NCBI RefSeq assembly: GCF_005843885.1
Contig: NZ_CP040443.1
Span: forward strand, 434,001 to 498,000
DNA length: 64,000 bases
Direction: 5' to 3'
From: Escherichia sp. E4742
GTDB taxonomy: Bacteria; Pseudomonadota; Gammaproteobacteria; Enterobacterales; Enterobacteriaceae
Under the pieces are notes generated by a model. It was not told where the DNA came from, did not search any database, and was given only the letters and a program-made list of their open reading frames with translations. Of this stretch, positions 55,047 through 63,789 are shown piece by piece. Every line of letters starts with the position of its first letter. Position 1 is the stretch's first letter. A program made the translations under genes and the position numbers.

Positions 55047-55745
55047 TTACATCATTTCAATCACATCATCATCGCCGGGCTTACCGCTGCTTAACGCTTC
55101 GTCGAAATAATGTTTCGGAATGGTATAACGCAAGTGATCCAGGGCGAATTGCATACTGCGATTGTCGATCGCATGGCCTAAATCCTCCACGATATCCAGC
55201 GTCACATCACCACCGGCACTGATTAACGCTTCCTGCGCCGCAACCGCATGCGCCAAATCGATAACCGGATCTTCACCACCATGAATCAAATGAATTGTCG
55301 TGGCTGTAGACGCGGTTTCCGGCAGGCTGGCATAGCGTCCGTTAAAAGCAATGACGCGTGAGGCAAGGCCGGGCTCGGCTTTAATACTCTCCAGCGCCAT
55401 AATCGCGCCTTGTGAGAAACCGATTAGCGCCGTGGCGTTAGCCCCTACTCCGCTCTGTTTCTGCCAGTAGCGTACCGTCTCAATAAATGTCGGCATGATG
55501 GCATCTACCCGTGCCTGGCGATTCTCTTCTGTTACGCCCTGCACTGAAAACCACTGGCGCCCCGCCGGATTACCGCTCGGCTCCGCGCCACCGACACTCA
55601 CCACCAGCGCATCCGGGAACAACGGTGCAAACCAACTGCCGATCTCCCCCATCGCTACCGGGTTATCGCCGACACCGTGAAAAAGCAGCAACAACTGTTG
55701 CGCAGGTTTATCCGGGCTTTGAACAACAAAATGGTCATGTTTCAT
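55047..55745 (-). CDS. ypfH: Alpha/beta-hydrolase (esterase) YpfH
   Basis: Serine esterase of 232 residues, related to phospholipase/carboxylesterases. The nucleophile Ser is in ALIGFSQGAIMAL (GFSQG, about 109-113), the oxyanion region is LLLFHGVGDNPVAMG near residue 20, the Asp is in HGGEDPVIDLAHA and the His in EDLGHAIDNRS. Esterase activity on short acyl chains is reported for E. coli. The ATG at 55743-55745 gives MKHDHFVV; eight upstream in-frame codons are not in the family. Confidence 0.93.
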   Translation of the reverse strand: MKHDHFVVQSPDKPAQQLLLLFHGVGDNPVAMGEIGSWFAPLFPDALVVSVGGAEPSGNPAGRQWFSVQGVTEENRQARVDAIMPTFIETVRYWQKQSGVGANATALIGFSQGAIMALESIKAEPGLASRVIAFNGRYASLPETASTATTIHLIHGGEDPVIDLAHAVAAQEALISAGGDVTLDIVEDLGHAIDNRSMQFALDHLRYTIPKHYFDEALSSGKPGDDDVIEMM

Positions 55746-55818
55746 GGCGAACTCCTTAACTAATGTCATTAATTTTACGCCGCTGACTCACAATGACCAT
55801 GGGATAAAATTGAAGGAG

Positions 55819-57834
55819 TCAGTGAAAAAATTGCCATTGCGTTATGCGATCGCGCAGGCGTTCAGTGCGGGCATCATCAAGTGCGAATAGCGCCTGTGCC
55901 GCCTCTTCACGCTGATGGGCCAACAACGCCTTACGGCCTGAAAGTTTAAGTGTGGTACATAACTGCGCATCGCTGGCGTTTTTCTGTAAACGTCCGCGCA
56001 GCGCCGGTAATGCCAGTTCACTGGTTTGCAGCAGGCGTGTTAAACAGCCTAATGACGTTAAAAGCGGACGATGAGCGAAAGCAAAACCAGCCAGTTCCAG
56101 CCAGTCGCCGTCAGTAACCACGATATCGTTAAGCGGATCGACTGGAATAGTTTCGCCATTCCACTGCGCGATAATTTGCGCATCGCGGCGTAAACGAAAA
56201 TGCTCACGTTCTGCCAGTTGTTTACCCGCTTCGCTAATCGGTAACAACGCCATCGCCGTATAGCAACCACTGCTGGCTTCGCGATGATTACCCATTCGCA
56301 CCAGCACAAAACCACAGCGTTGCCAGAAACGCCATAATTCCTCGGTGTAGCCAAAGCTTACCGAAAGGTAGTCGAGGCCAGGCGTATATTGCAAAGCGCT
56401 GGCAATGAGCTGTTGCCCAACGCCTTCGCGCTGACGCGCCGGATGGACTGCAATCCGGCTGACCCGCCGTCCGCGCAATGTCGCCGCCTGTGGATTGCTG
56501 CCGTGCGCCGCCAGCGACTGGGCCACCAGATTACCCCGCGGGCGACGAAAACCCGCCCATACCGCCTGACTGAGTTCTTGAGATAATCCGCCCTCATCCA
56601 CCAGCCACAGCGCCCCGGTGATCTCGTTTTCGCAAGCCGCCTTTAAGAAATGTTGCCCAGGCGCGTCCATCATCCGTCGCAAATCCAGTGGTGATGTCCG
56701 GTAGTGCGCACCAGATAATAACTGGTAAACCTTTAACGGCGTTTCCGGATCGCTTCGCCATAACGCCTGTTCAAAAGCGGAAATGACGATGTCACCTTGT
56801 GGTTTGTGAGTGAAGTTTTCATCGTCAAAAACCAGTGCCTCACTGACTATTTTTTCCAGTGGACAGCCCTGCGCCCAGCGGATCGGCTGCTGCAATTCAA
56901 AACGCTGAAGACGCGGGAAGCGAGCGCAAAATTTCAGCAAAAATCCTCGTCCGGTGCCTTCATAGCCCTGTACCGTTGTAGTTAACAAAGTGCGTGAGAA
57001 ACGCGATACCAGCTGATGCAACAGTGGCGCAGGAATGGCTGCAGCTTCGTCAACCACCAGCCAGTCGGCTTTTTCATCACTGGCTAGTAAGGCATCTGGC
57101 GCCACAAAGCGATACTTCTCGCCCGCAAACTGCGACAGCACATCCGTTGCAGCCTTCGCAGGTGCAGTAACAATCGCACTGCCAGAGATACGGGAAATGA
57201 GTTGCCCCGCCAGCGCCGACTTACCGCGCCCGCGCGCAGCAGTTACCGCAGCCACGCCCGGCGGCATGCTCAGCAGTTGCTGTAATATGTGCTGTTGTTC
57301 TGGTTGCGGCTCGCCAGTAGCAGGACGCCAGTCTGAATAAGGAGCAAAATGCGCCAACTTGAACGGCTGATTTTGTCGCCAGAGGATAGCGTTGTTATCC
57401 GCCGCAAGTACGCGTTTGAGATGTTGGACAAAATGCGGAGTCGCAATAGGACCAGGGCAATCACTCCAGCGCAGCGAATCGACATCAGGATGGTTTTCCC
57501 ATTCTTCCCACGCAGGGAGCAACAACACCAGCCAGCTTCCCGCTTTCAGCGTTCCGCTAAGTGCGGCAAAAGTGGCGGCATCAAAGCCCTGGCGGGCGTC
57601 GAATACCGCGTGCTGAAACTCGCGCCCAAGTAAAGTTTGTAGCGCTGATGGCGTACAGTGGTTTTCAGAAGCTGGCTGCGGCGAAACCCACAGCCAGTCG
57701 CCCGGTAATACGTCACGCAACTTAAGCGCATTCTCACCGCACCAGCTTCCTTCGCCGCTCAACACTAACAAGCGGCGAATCCCTTCGCGTTTCATTTGCG
57801 CTGTTAATGTGTGAAGCGCCGTCAGTTCAGCCAT
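55819..57834 (-). CDS. tmcA: tRNA(Met) cytidine acetyltransferase TmcA
   Basis: Acetylates the wobble cytidine (ac4C34) of elongator tRNA-Met, using acetyl-CoA with ATP or GTP hydrolysis. The 671 residues contain an N-terminal DUF1726 part, a RecD-like helicase domain with Walker A TAARGRGKSALAGQ (about 198-211) and Walker B WLVVDEAAAIP (about 257-267), and a GNAT domain with VSRIAVHPARQREGVGQQLIASAL (about 450-475). A C-terminal tRNA-binding tail follows. ypfJ lies 14 bases upstream on the same strand. Confidence 0.95.
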   Translation of the reverse strand: MAELTALHTLTAQMKREGIRRLLVLSGEGSWCGENALKLRDVLPGDWLWVSPQPASENHCTPSALQTLLGREFQHAVFDARQGFDAATFAALSGTLKAGSWLVLLLPAWEEWENHPDVDSLRWSDCPGPIATPHFVQHLKRVLAADNNAILWRQNQPFKLAHFAPYSDWRPATGEPQPEQQHILQQLLSMPPGVAAVTAARGRGKSALAGQLISRISGSAIVTAPAKAATDVLSQFAGEKYRFVAPDALLASDEKADWLVVDEAAAIPAPLLHQLVSRFSRTLLTTTVQGYEGTGRGFLLKFCARFPRLQRFELQQPIRWAQGCPLEKIVSEALVFDDENFTHKPQGDIVISAFEQALWRSDPETPLKVYQLLSGAHYRTSPLDLRRMMDAPGQHFLKAACENEITGALWLVDEGGLSQELSQAVWAGFRRPRGNLVAQSLAAHGSNPQAATLRGRRVSRIAVHPARQREGVGQQLIASALQYTPGLDYLSVSFGYTEELWRFWQRCGFVLVRMGNHREASSGCYTAMALLPISEAGKQLAEREHFRLRRDAQIIAQWNGETIPVDPLNDIVVTDGDWLELAGFAFAHRPLLTSLGCLTRLLQTSELALPALRGRLQKNASDAQLCTTLKLSGRKALLAHQREEAAQALFALDDARTERLRDRITQWQFFH

Positions 57835-57848
57835 CCCTGCCCCGGAAG

Positions 57849-58712
57849 TTAAATGCTTTTACCAAAAGTATTGCATTGTGCCGGATCGCCGCTGTCGAAA
57901 CCACGTTTAAACCAGCTATAGCGTTGTTGGGATGTACCATGGGTAAAGCTGTCTGGCACCACCTGCCCCTGACTTTGCTGTTGTAAACGGTCATCGCCGA
58001 TGGCCTGCGCCGCGTTCAGCGCCTCTTCCAGATCGCCGGTTTCCAGAACGCCTTGCTGCTGCATGCTATGCCCCCAGACACCGGCAAAGCAGTCGGCCTG
58101 GAGTTCCATACGCACAGATAAGCGGTTGACTTCCGCTTGCGTCGCGTTTTGTTGCAGTTGACGGACTTTCGGCTCGATACCTAACAGTTTCTGCACGTGA
58201 TGACCGACTTCATGGGCGATAACGTACCCTTGAGCAAAATCACCATCCGCGCCCAGTTTGTCTTTCATGTCATCATAGAAGGAGAGATCGATATAGACTG
58301 TGCCATCCGCCGGGCAATAAAACGGTCCCATAATGGACTGCCCCGCCCCGCAACCGGTGCGAGTCATTCCACGGTACATGACCAGCTTCGGTTGCTGGTA
58401 GGTCTTACCCATCTTCTCGAATTGCTGTCCCCAGGTGTCTTCCGTGGTTGCCAGAATCACCGAAGTGAATTTTGCCGCTTCGTCTTCATTTGGGCTAATT
58501 GAACGCGTTGATTGCTGTTGGGAAACGGGCTGCCCGGTCATCAATCCAGTTAAATCAACACCATAGTAGCCAGCGACCAACACAACCACCAGTAAAATTA
58601 ACCCACCTTTACCGGTTGGTAAGCGAAAACCGGGACCGCCCATTGACGGACTACCGGAGCTGTTTCGCCTGTCTTCAACATTGTCACTTTCACGACGCCC
58701 TTGCCAGCGCAT
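57849..58712 (-). CDS. ypfJ: Putative neutral zinc metallopeptidase YpfJ
   Basis: Membrane-anchored putative zinc protease, 287 residues. A single membrane helix (GGLILLVVVLVAGYYGVDLTG, about 36-56) anchors a periplasmic domain with the HExxH motif, His167-Glu168 and His171 in VIAHEVGHHVQ. A distant Glu near ELQADCFAGVWGHSM is the likely third ligand. The N-terminus is polar (NVEDRRNSSGSP). Substrate unknown. It probably forms an operon with tmcA. Confidence 0.92.
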   Translation of the reverse strand: MRWQGRRESDNVEDRRNSSGSPSMGGPGFRLPTGKGGLILLVVVLVAGYYGVDLTGLMTGQPVSQQQSTRSISPNEDEAAKFTSVILATTEDTWGQQFEKMGKTYQQPKLVMYRGMTRTGCGAGQSIMGPFYCPADGTVYIDLSFYDDMKDKLGADGDFAQGYVIAHEVGHHVQKLLGIEPKVRQLQQNATQAEVNRLSVRMELQADCFAGVWGHSMQQQGVLETGDLEEALNAAQAIGDDRLQQQSQGQVVPDSFTHGTSQQRYSWFKRGFDSGDPAQCNTFGKSI

Positions 58713-58858
58713 AGATACCTCAACAATATATTCATTATAGGAATGATCGTAGGTCGTTCAGAGGAAGATTACCACAGGAAAGCGGGAGGAAATGATGGAG
58801 GAATTAAGGCTTCATTCCACGTTATATAATTTACGAATGTTAGAAGTAAAAGAGAATG

Positions 58859-59257
58859 TTAGCTCCAGTCTTCTAGTCTGATTCCCGCTACTCGCTCAAA
58901 CTCTCGGGTATTGTTGGTAACCACAATCAAACCGCGACTGCGAGCATGTCCCGCTATCATCTGGTCAAAAGGTCCAACAGGCCTTCCCTGCCAGGCAAGC
59001 TCGGCTCTGATTTGCCCAGTATGCGTCGCAGCAGCACTATCATAATCAAGCACTTCCAAACGAGATACGAAACCTTCAATCACCGCTAAATTGCGTTCTG
59101 GCATCTGACTTTTTTCTGCCCCATAGATAAGCTCCATCAATGTTACAGAACTTATACACATCCGGCCAGAATTCAGGTTAAAGCGATCCCTGACATGTAC
59201 TGGTTTATTCTTAATAGTGAAAATACAGATATTGGTATCCAGCATGAATTTCAGCAT
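58859..59257 (-). CDS. vapC: VapC-type toxin (PIN-domain ribonuclease)
   Basis: 132-residue PIN-domain endoribonuclease, the toxin of a VapBC module. Acidic metal-binding residues are Asp7 (KFMLDTNICIF), Glu42 (VTLMELIYGAEKS) and Asp98 (VGPFDQMIAGHARSRG), with the C-terminal IVVTNNTREFERVAGI. The sequence resembles the Salmonella/Shigella VapC (MvpT) group, which cuts initiator tRNA-Met in the anticodon stem; that target is inferred. Its ATG overlaps the vapB stop by one base (TGATG). I do not recall this pair at this place in K-12, so it is accessory. Confidence 0.92.
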   Translation of the reverse strand: MLKFMLDTNICIFTIKNKPVHVRDRFNLNSGRMCISSVTLMELIYGAEKSQMPERNLAVIEGFVSRLEVLDYDSAAATHTGQIRAELAWQGRPVGPFDQMIAGHARSRGLIVVTNNTREFERVAGIRLEDWS

Positions 59258-59484
59258 CAGAATGATTCCCTTTCCTGCATTGCGGGTTGATCACGAATAT
59301 CCATAAAATCCGCACTCACATTTTCGCCATCAAACCAACTGTCCCAGGACTCACCAACGGGAGTAATGATTCTTGTACGACCAATCGCAATAATTTCTAC
59401 TTTCTTAACGTCTTCTGGCAGAGCGACCGCTTTAGGTAATCTGACAGCCTGACTGCGATTACTTAAAAATACAGTAGTTTCCAT
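59257..59484 (-). CDS. vapB: VapB-type antitoxin
   Basis: 75-residue antitoxin: an N-terminal AbrB/SpoVT-like DNA-binding swapped-hairpin domain (METTVFLSNRSQAVRLPKAVALPEDVKKVEIIAIG, residues 1-35) and a C-terminal tail (WDSWFDGENVSADFMDIRDQPAMQERESF) that wraps the toxin. The ATG at 59482-59484 follows GAAGGGGGGG and gives family length. The frame is open 48 codons upstream, through the operator. It should repress its own promoter together with VapC. Confidence 0.92.
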   Translation of the reverse strand: METTVFLSNRSQAVRLPKAVALPEDVKKVEIIAIGRTRIITPVGESWDSWFDGENVSADFMDIRDQPAMQERESF

Positions 59485-59510
59485 AGCCCCCCCTTCTTTG
59501 GGATATACGT

Positions 59511-59524
59511 TATGTATATACATA
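59511..59524. promoter_or_regulatory. Probable VapBC operator palindrome
   Basis: TATGTATATACATA is a perfect 14-base palindrome 27 bases upstream of the vapB start, with a second ATATAC just downstream (59503-59508). TATAC-type palindromes are typical operators of enterobacterial VapBC complexes. Confidence 0.7.
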
Positions 59525-59595
59525 TTGGCTTGGTATTGCTTTTCTGTCAAAGGGAGATAATGCGAAGTATTGTAGCGGGAGTAACGAAGACATTT

Positions 59596-59615
59596 AGCCG
59601 GAGCATCCTCCGGCT
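59596..59615. terminator. Hairpin downstream of purC
   Basis: AGCCGGAG, a CATC loop and CTCCGGCT make a perfect 8-bp stem, 22 bases past the purC stop. A-rich sequence on the right and no clear T-tract on the left make it a weak intrinsic terminator for purC, or a transcript 3'-end structure. Confidence 0.5.
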
Positions 59616-59637
59616 GAAAAATAAGCAATCAGAAAAA

Positions 59638-60351
59638 TCAGTCCAGCTGTACACCCAGGCGGCGGGCGACGGCTTCATAGGCTTCGATCAGGCCACCGAG
59701 GCTCTGGCGGAAACGGTCTTTGTCCATTTTCTCCAGCGTTTCTTTGTCCCACAGGCGGCTGCCGTCCGGGGAGAACTCATCACCCAGCACGACTTCGCCT
59801 TTGTACAGACCAAACTCCAGCTTGAAGTCGACCAGAATCAGACCGGCATCATCGAACAGTTTTTTCAGCACGTCGTTCGCTTTGTAAGTCAGTTCTTTCA
59901 TACGCGCCAGGTTCTCTTTGCTTACCCAGCCAAAGGTTTCGCAGTAAGATTCGTTGACCATCGGATCGTGCATGGCGTCGTTTTTCAGGAACAAATCGAA
60001 CAGCGGTGGGTTCAGCTCAATACCTTCTTCGATTCCAAGACGTTTCACCAGAGAGCCAGCAGCACGGTTACGCACGACACACTCAACCGGCACCATATCC
60101 AGCTTTTTCACCAGACATTCGGTATCGGAGAGCAGACGCTCCATTTGAGTCGGGATACCCGCTTCAGCCAGTTTGCTCATAATGAAGTAGTTGAACTTGT
60201 TGTTCACCATACCTTTGCGATCAAACTGCTCAATGCGCGCGCCATCCCCTGCTGACGTATCATTGCGGAATTCGAGCACCAACAGGTCCGGGTTTTCCGT
60301 GCTGTATACGGTTTTCGCTTTACCACGATACAACTCAGCTTGCTTTTGCAT
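59638..60351 (-). CDS. purC: SAICAR synthetase PurC
   Basis: Purine synthesis enzyme that joins aspartate to CAIR with ATP, giving SAICAR. The 237 residues are full length. Recognisable parts are the N-terminal phosphate-binding [55 protein letters not shown] and [26 protein letters not shown]. The ATG at 60349-60351 gives [13 protein letters not shown]; three upstream codons are open. It lies downstream of bamC on the same strand. Confidence 0.97.
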
Positions 60352-60424
60352 CTTTATCACTCCTGGGTGTGAATTAACGTTTTAAAATCTTTTGCTGTCT
60401 GGTGTGCCTGTCGTTTTGTCGGCG

Positions 60425-60451
60425 GTGCCGTGAACGCCTTAACCGACCTAC
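60425..60451. repeat. Degenerate REP-like remnant between bamC and purC
   Basis: TGCCGTGAACGCCTTAACCGACCTAC keeps the pattern of a REP arm with several changes. It is too decayed to be certain. Confidence 0.4.
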
Positions 60452-60529
60452 GCCGACAAACAAATTTCGTGCGAATTAACGCTAAAATCGCGTTTTTCTG
60501 CTGACGCACACGTTTGCGTATCATATCAG

Positions 60530-60556
60530 AAAAAAGGGCCGGATGACTCCAGCCCT
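60530..60556 (-). terminator. Terminator after bamC
   Basis: On the minus strand an AGGGC(T)GGA / TCC(G)GCCCT stem is followed by TTTTTT, a few bases past the bamC stop. Confidence 0.7.
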
Positions 60557-60562
60557 GTATTT

Positions 60563-61597
60563 TTACTTGCTAAACGCAGCCTGGAAGACTGATACCAGTG
60601 CGTCGTTTTGGCTTTGTGTCAGCGTATGACCTTTTGGATCAATAAACTGTAAGCTGCTGCGGTTATCTAAATCACCGACCTGCAGTTTGTAGTCGCCGGA
60701 TGCCAGTTCAGGATCACGGGCGCCCAGTTCCTGCCAGTCGCTGTCAGACAGTGGCTTGTAAGTTACGGCCATGCTGCCCTGTGAACGAGTGCTGTCGGTC
60801 ACTTTCATGCCCACTTTTTCCAGCGCAGCAGGCAGACGTTGCCATACTACGTTGAACGGACCACGCACGACCAGCATCGGTAAACCAGTGTCGTCAGCGC
60901 CGCTTTGTACATCCATTGTTGTGGAAGCACGGTTTTGCGCCGCATTAGCCGCGTCAGTGACGGATTTATCCAGGCCAGCGGAAATGACGTTCATCATCTC
61001 AGCACTGTAACGCTGCATAGACGCCGCATCTGCAACCGGCTTGCCAGCCTGCTCCAGGTTCAGCAATTTCACCGTTACCGCCTGCTGATAACCCTGCGGT
61101 TTAACAGAGATTTGATAACGACCACGATACTGCTCGTCTTCGTCCAGACGGTTCCATTGTACCCAATCGGTGGTCAGCGTCTGACCGGCATCATCGCGTT
61201 GGGTAATGGTATAGTTTTTCGCCTGCAGCACGCTAACGACCTGCGGCCACAGAGTATTGCCACGACCATTTTCCACCAGCAGCGAAGCGGTATCGCCCGT
61301 AAACTGGGTACGCGCGCCTGAAACCAGCGCCAGCGGCTGGGCTGGTGGACGAATATCTAACGCTTTGCCAACTGCGCCACTACCGTTAGTTACCGGAATC
61401 GCATAGTCGCCGGAGGTCACCGGCAAAATCATTCCTGCCGGGGCGTGAAGTTCTGCAAGCGGTGCCGCTTCCAGGTAGGCTTCATCGCCGCTCACCTGAC
61501 GCTTATAACGTGAGTCCGAACTACAGGCTGCGAGTAAAAGAACAAGCGAAACACCCGCAACCTTCGCCAGGCGCGACTTTTGTACAGAGTAAGCCAT
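60563..61597 (-). CDS. bamC: Outer-membrane assembly lipoprotein BamC
   Basis: Lipoprotein of the BAM complex, which folds beta-barrel proteins into the outer membrane (formerly NlpB). The 344-residue precursor has the lipobox LAAC with lipidated Cys25, an unstructured N-terminal stretch (about 26-100, SSDSRYKRQVSGDEAYLEA...) that contacts BamD, and two helix-grip domains (about 101-212 and 229-344) separated by a flexible linker. The ATG (61595-61597) is preferred to the in-frame TTG just before it. It follows dapA by 16 bases, as an operon. Confidence 0.96.
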   Translation of the reverse strand: MAYSVQKSRLAKVAGVSLVLLLAACSSDSRYKRQVSGDEAYLEAAPLAELHAPAGMILPVTSGDYAIPVTNGSGAVGKALDIRPPAQPLALVSGARTQFTGDTASLLVENGRGNTLWPQVVSVLQAKNYTITQRDDAGQTLTTDWVQWNRLDEDEQYRGRYQISVKPQGYQQAVTVKLLNLEQAGKPVADAASMQRYSAEMMNVISAGLDKSVTDAANAAQNRASTTMDVQSGADDTGLPMLVVRGPFNVVWQRLPAALEKVGMKVTDSTRSQGSMAVTYKPLSDSDWQELGARDPELASGDYKLQVGDLDNRSSLQFIDPKGHTLTQSQNDALVSVFQAAFSK

Positions 61598-61613
61598 CAA
61601 ATCTCCCTAAACT

Positions 61614-62492
61614 TTACAGCAAACCGGCATGCTTAAGCGCCGCTCTGACCGTCTCACGACCACTGTCGGTGATTGGCGTCATTGGCAGGCGCAGCGTATC
61701 GATCGCCACAAGACCCAGTTCCTTACATGCCCATTTCACAGGGATTGGATTGGGTTCGACAAATAGTTTGTTGTGTAATGGCATCAGACGCTGATTAATA
61801 ACGCGTGCCTCGGCAAAATGCCCTTCTGCCGCCAGTTTGCACATCTGGGCCATATCTCGCGCTGCGACGTTAGCCGTAACGGAAATTACGCCATGACCGC
61901 CTAACTGCATGAAGTCCAGCGCGCTCGCATCATCGCCGCTCAGCAGAACAAAATCGTCTGAAACCAGCTCTTTGATCTGGTTTACCCGCGTTAAGTTCCC
62001 TGTTGCTTCTTTGATTCCGACAATATTTTTTACTTTCGCCAGACGGCCCACCGTTTCTGGTAGCAGATCGCAACCAGTACGGGACGGCACATTATACAGA
62101 ATTTGCGGCAGGTCAGTATGTTCAGCGATGGCTTTGAAATGCTGATACAGACCTTCTTGCGATGGGCGGTTGTAGTAAGGGGTCACCGTCAGGCAGCCGA
62201 CGACACCGCTGTTGTTGAAACGCTGCGTTAGGTTAATGGCTTCTGTGGTGGCGTTAGCACCGGTTCCGGCAATCACCGGAATGCGCCCATCAGCCAACTC
62301 CAGCGTCATCATCACGACATCGACATGCTCGTCATGGTTCAGAGTGGCGGACTCACCAGTAGTACCAACAGAAACGATCGCCGAAGTACCGCTGGCGACA
62401 TGATAATCAATCAGTTTTTTTAAGCTAGCCCGACAGACATTACCTTTTTCATCCATCGGAGTAACAATCGCGACAATACTTCCCGTGAACAT
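61614..62492 (-). CDS. dapA: 4-hydroxy-tetrahydrodipicolinate synthase DapA
   Basis: First committed enzyme of lysine and diaminopimelate synthesis, condensing pyruvate with aspartate semialdehyde. The 292-residue barrel has the Schiff-base Lys161 in NIVGIKEATGNLTR, Tyr133 in QILYNVPSRTG and Thr44/Thr45 in VGTTGES. Several conservative changes from the K-12 sequence as I recall it cluster in residues 55-90. The ATG at 62490-62492 gives MFTGSIVAIVTPMD. Six upstream codons are open and unconserved. It is divergent from gcvR. Confidence 0.97.
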   Translation of the reverse strand: MFTGSIVAIVTPMDEKGNVCRASLKKLIDYHVASGTSAIVSVGTTGESATLNHDEHVDVVMMTLELADGRIPVIAGTGANATTEAINLTQRFNNSGVVGCLTVTPYYNRPSQEGLYQHFKAIAEHTDLPQILYNVPSRTGCDLLPETVGRLAKVKNIVGIKEATGNLTRVNQIKELVSDDFVLLSGDDASALDFMQLGGHGVISVTANVAARDMAQMCKLAAEGHFAEARVINQRLMPLHNKLFVEPNPIPVKWACKELGLVAIDTLRLPMTPITDSGRETVRAALKHAGLL

Positions 62493-62638
62493 GGGCCATC
62501 CTCTGTGCAAACAAGTGTCTCAATGGTACGTTTGGTATGGCATTAAAAGCAAGCAAACAGAACCGTTCTGATTGTTGTATGCATGTTTTTTTTATGCTTT
62601 CCTTAGGAACATCTCACCCCCTTAAAGGAATAACCAGT

Positions 62639-63211
62639 TTGACACTGTCATCGCAACATTATCTGGTGATCACTGCGCTGGGTGCCGATCGCCCAGGAAT
62701 TGTGAATACCATCACCCGTCATGTCAGTAGTTGCGGCTGTAATATCGAAGACAGTCGCCTGGCGATGTTGGGAGAAGAGTTCACGTTTATCATGCTGCTT
62801 TCCGGTTCATGGAACGCCATCACCTTGATTGAATCAACGTTACCGTTGAAAGGCGCCGAGCTGGATCTTTTAATCGTGATGAAACGAACGACCGCTCGCC
62901 CACGTCCACCGATGCCCGCATCTGTCTGGGTTCAGGTCGATGTGGCGGACTCCCCGCATTTAATTGAGCGCTTCACAGCACTTTTCGACGCGCACCATAT
63001 GAACATTGCAGAACTGGTGTCACGCACGCAACCTGCTGAAAATGAAAGGGCTGCGCAGCTACATATTCAGATCACCGCCCACAGCCCGGCGTCTGCGGAC
63101 TCAGCAAATATTGAGCAAGCGTTCAAAGCACTATGTACAGAACTCAATGCGCAAGGCAGTATTAACGTCGTCAACTATTCCCAACATGATGAACAGGATG
63201 GAGTTAATTAA
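62639..63211 (+). CDS. gcvR: Glycine cleavage repressor GcvR (ACT protein)
   Basis: 190-residue regulator made of two ACT domains (about 5-80 and 93-170) that binds GcvA and blocks activation of the gcvTHP operon when glycine is low. The first ACT starts HYLVITALGADRPGIVNTITRHVSSCGCNIEDSRLA; the second starts WVQVDVADSPHLIERFTALFDAHHMNIAEL. The start is TTG at 62639, with AAAGGA at 62624-62629; no ATG gives the family N-terminus. The stop overlaps the bcp start (TAATG), so the two are translated together. Confidence 0.94.
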   Translation: MTLSSQHYLVITALGADRPGIVNTITRHVSSCGCNIEDSRLAMLGEEFTFIMLLSGSWNAITLIESTLPLKGAELDLLIVMKRTTARPRPPMPASVWVQVDVADSPHLIERFTALFDAHHMNIAELVSRTQPAENERAAQLHIQITAHSPASADSANIEQAFKALCTELNAQGSINVVNYSQHDEQDGVN

Positions 63212-63681
63212 TGAATCCACTGAAAGCCGGTGACATCGCACCGAAATTTAGCTTGCCGGACCAAGACGGAGAACAAGTTAATTTGACCGACTTCCAGGGA
63301 CAGCGTGTTCTGGTTTATTTCTACCCGAAAGCCATGACCCCCGGCTGTACCGTACAGGCCTGCGGCTTACGCGATAACATGGAAGAGTTAAAAAAAGCGG
63401 GCGTTGATGTGCTCGGTATCAGCACCGATAAACCTGAAAAACTTTCCCGTTTCGCAGATAAAGAACTGCTTAACTTTACGCTTCTGTCCGATGAAGACCA
63501 CCAGGTATGCGAACAATTCGGCGTCTGGGGCGAGAAGTCTTTCATGGGCAAAACCTACGATGGTATTCACCGTATCAGCTTCCTGATCGATGCCAACGGC
63601 AAAATCGAACACGTATTTGACGATTTCAAAACCAGCAATCACCACGACGTAGTGCTTAACTGGCTAAAAGAACACGCCTGA
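63211..63681 (+). CDS. bcp: Thiol peroxidase Bcp (peroxiredoxin)
   Basis: Thioredoxin-dependent peroxiredoxin, 156 residues, reducing hydrogen peroxide and organic hydroperoxides. The peroxidatic Cys46 and resolving Cys51 are in KAMTPGCTVQACGLRDNM. The N-terminal PLKAGDIAPKFSLPDQDG is typical of the PrxQ/Bcp group. It is coupled to gcvR by TAATG. In K-12 the hyf operon follows; here only 108 bases separate it from the end of perM. Confidence 0.97.
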   Translation: MNPLKAGDIAPKFSLPDQDGEQVNLTDFQGQRVLVYFYPKAMTPGCTVQACGLRDNMEELKKAGVDVLGISTDKPEKLSRFADKELLNFTLLSDEDHQVCEQFGVWGEKSFMGKTYDGIHRISFLIDANGKIEHVFDDFKTSNHHDVVLNWLKEHA

Positions 63682-63698
63682 TTACTTTGCTCCATTCC

Positions 63699-63724
63699 GT
63701 GCTGGCTGCGCTTGCGGCCAGCAC
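63699..63724. terminator. Hairpin between bcp and perM
   Basis: GTGCTGGC and GCCAGCAC form a stem around a GC-rich loop, 18 bases past the bcp stop and followed by ATTTC. It is a plausible terminator for bcp. Confidence 0.5.
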
Positions 63725-63789
63725 ATTTCACATCCGGTGATGTAAATCACGCCCTGCGACACTCGTTTCAAAGCCCTTTTCGCTGAAGA

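Noticed and set aside
58713..58858. Possible att site or mobile-element end beside vapBC
   Set aside because: I searched both flanks of the cassette by eye for direct or inverted repeats and found none long enough to support an element.
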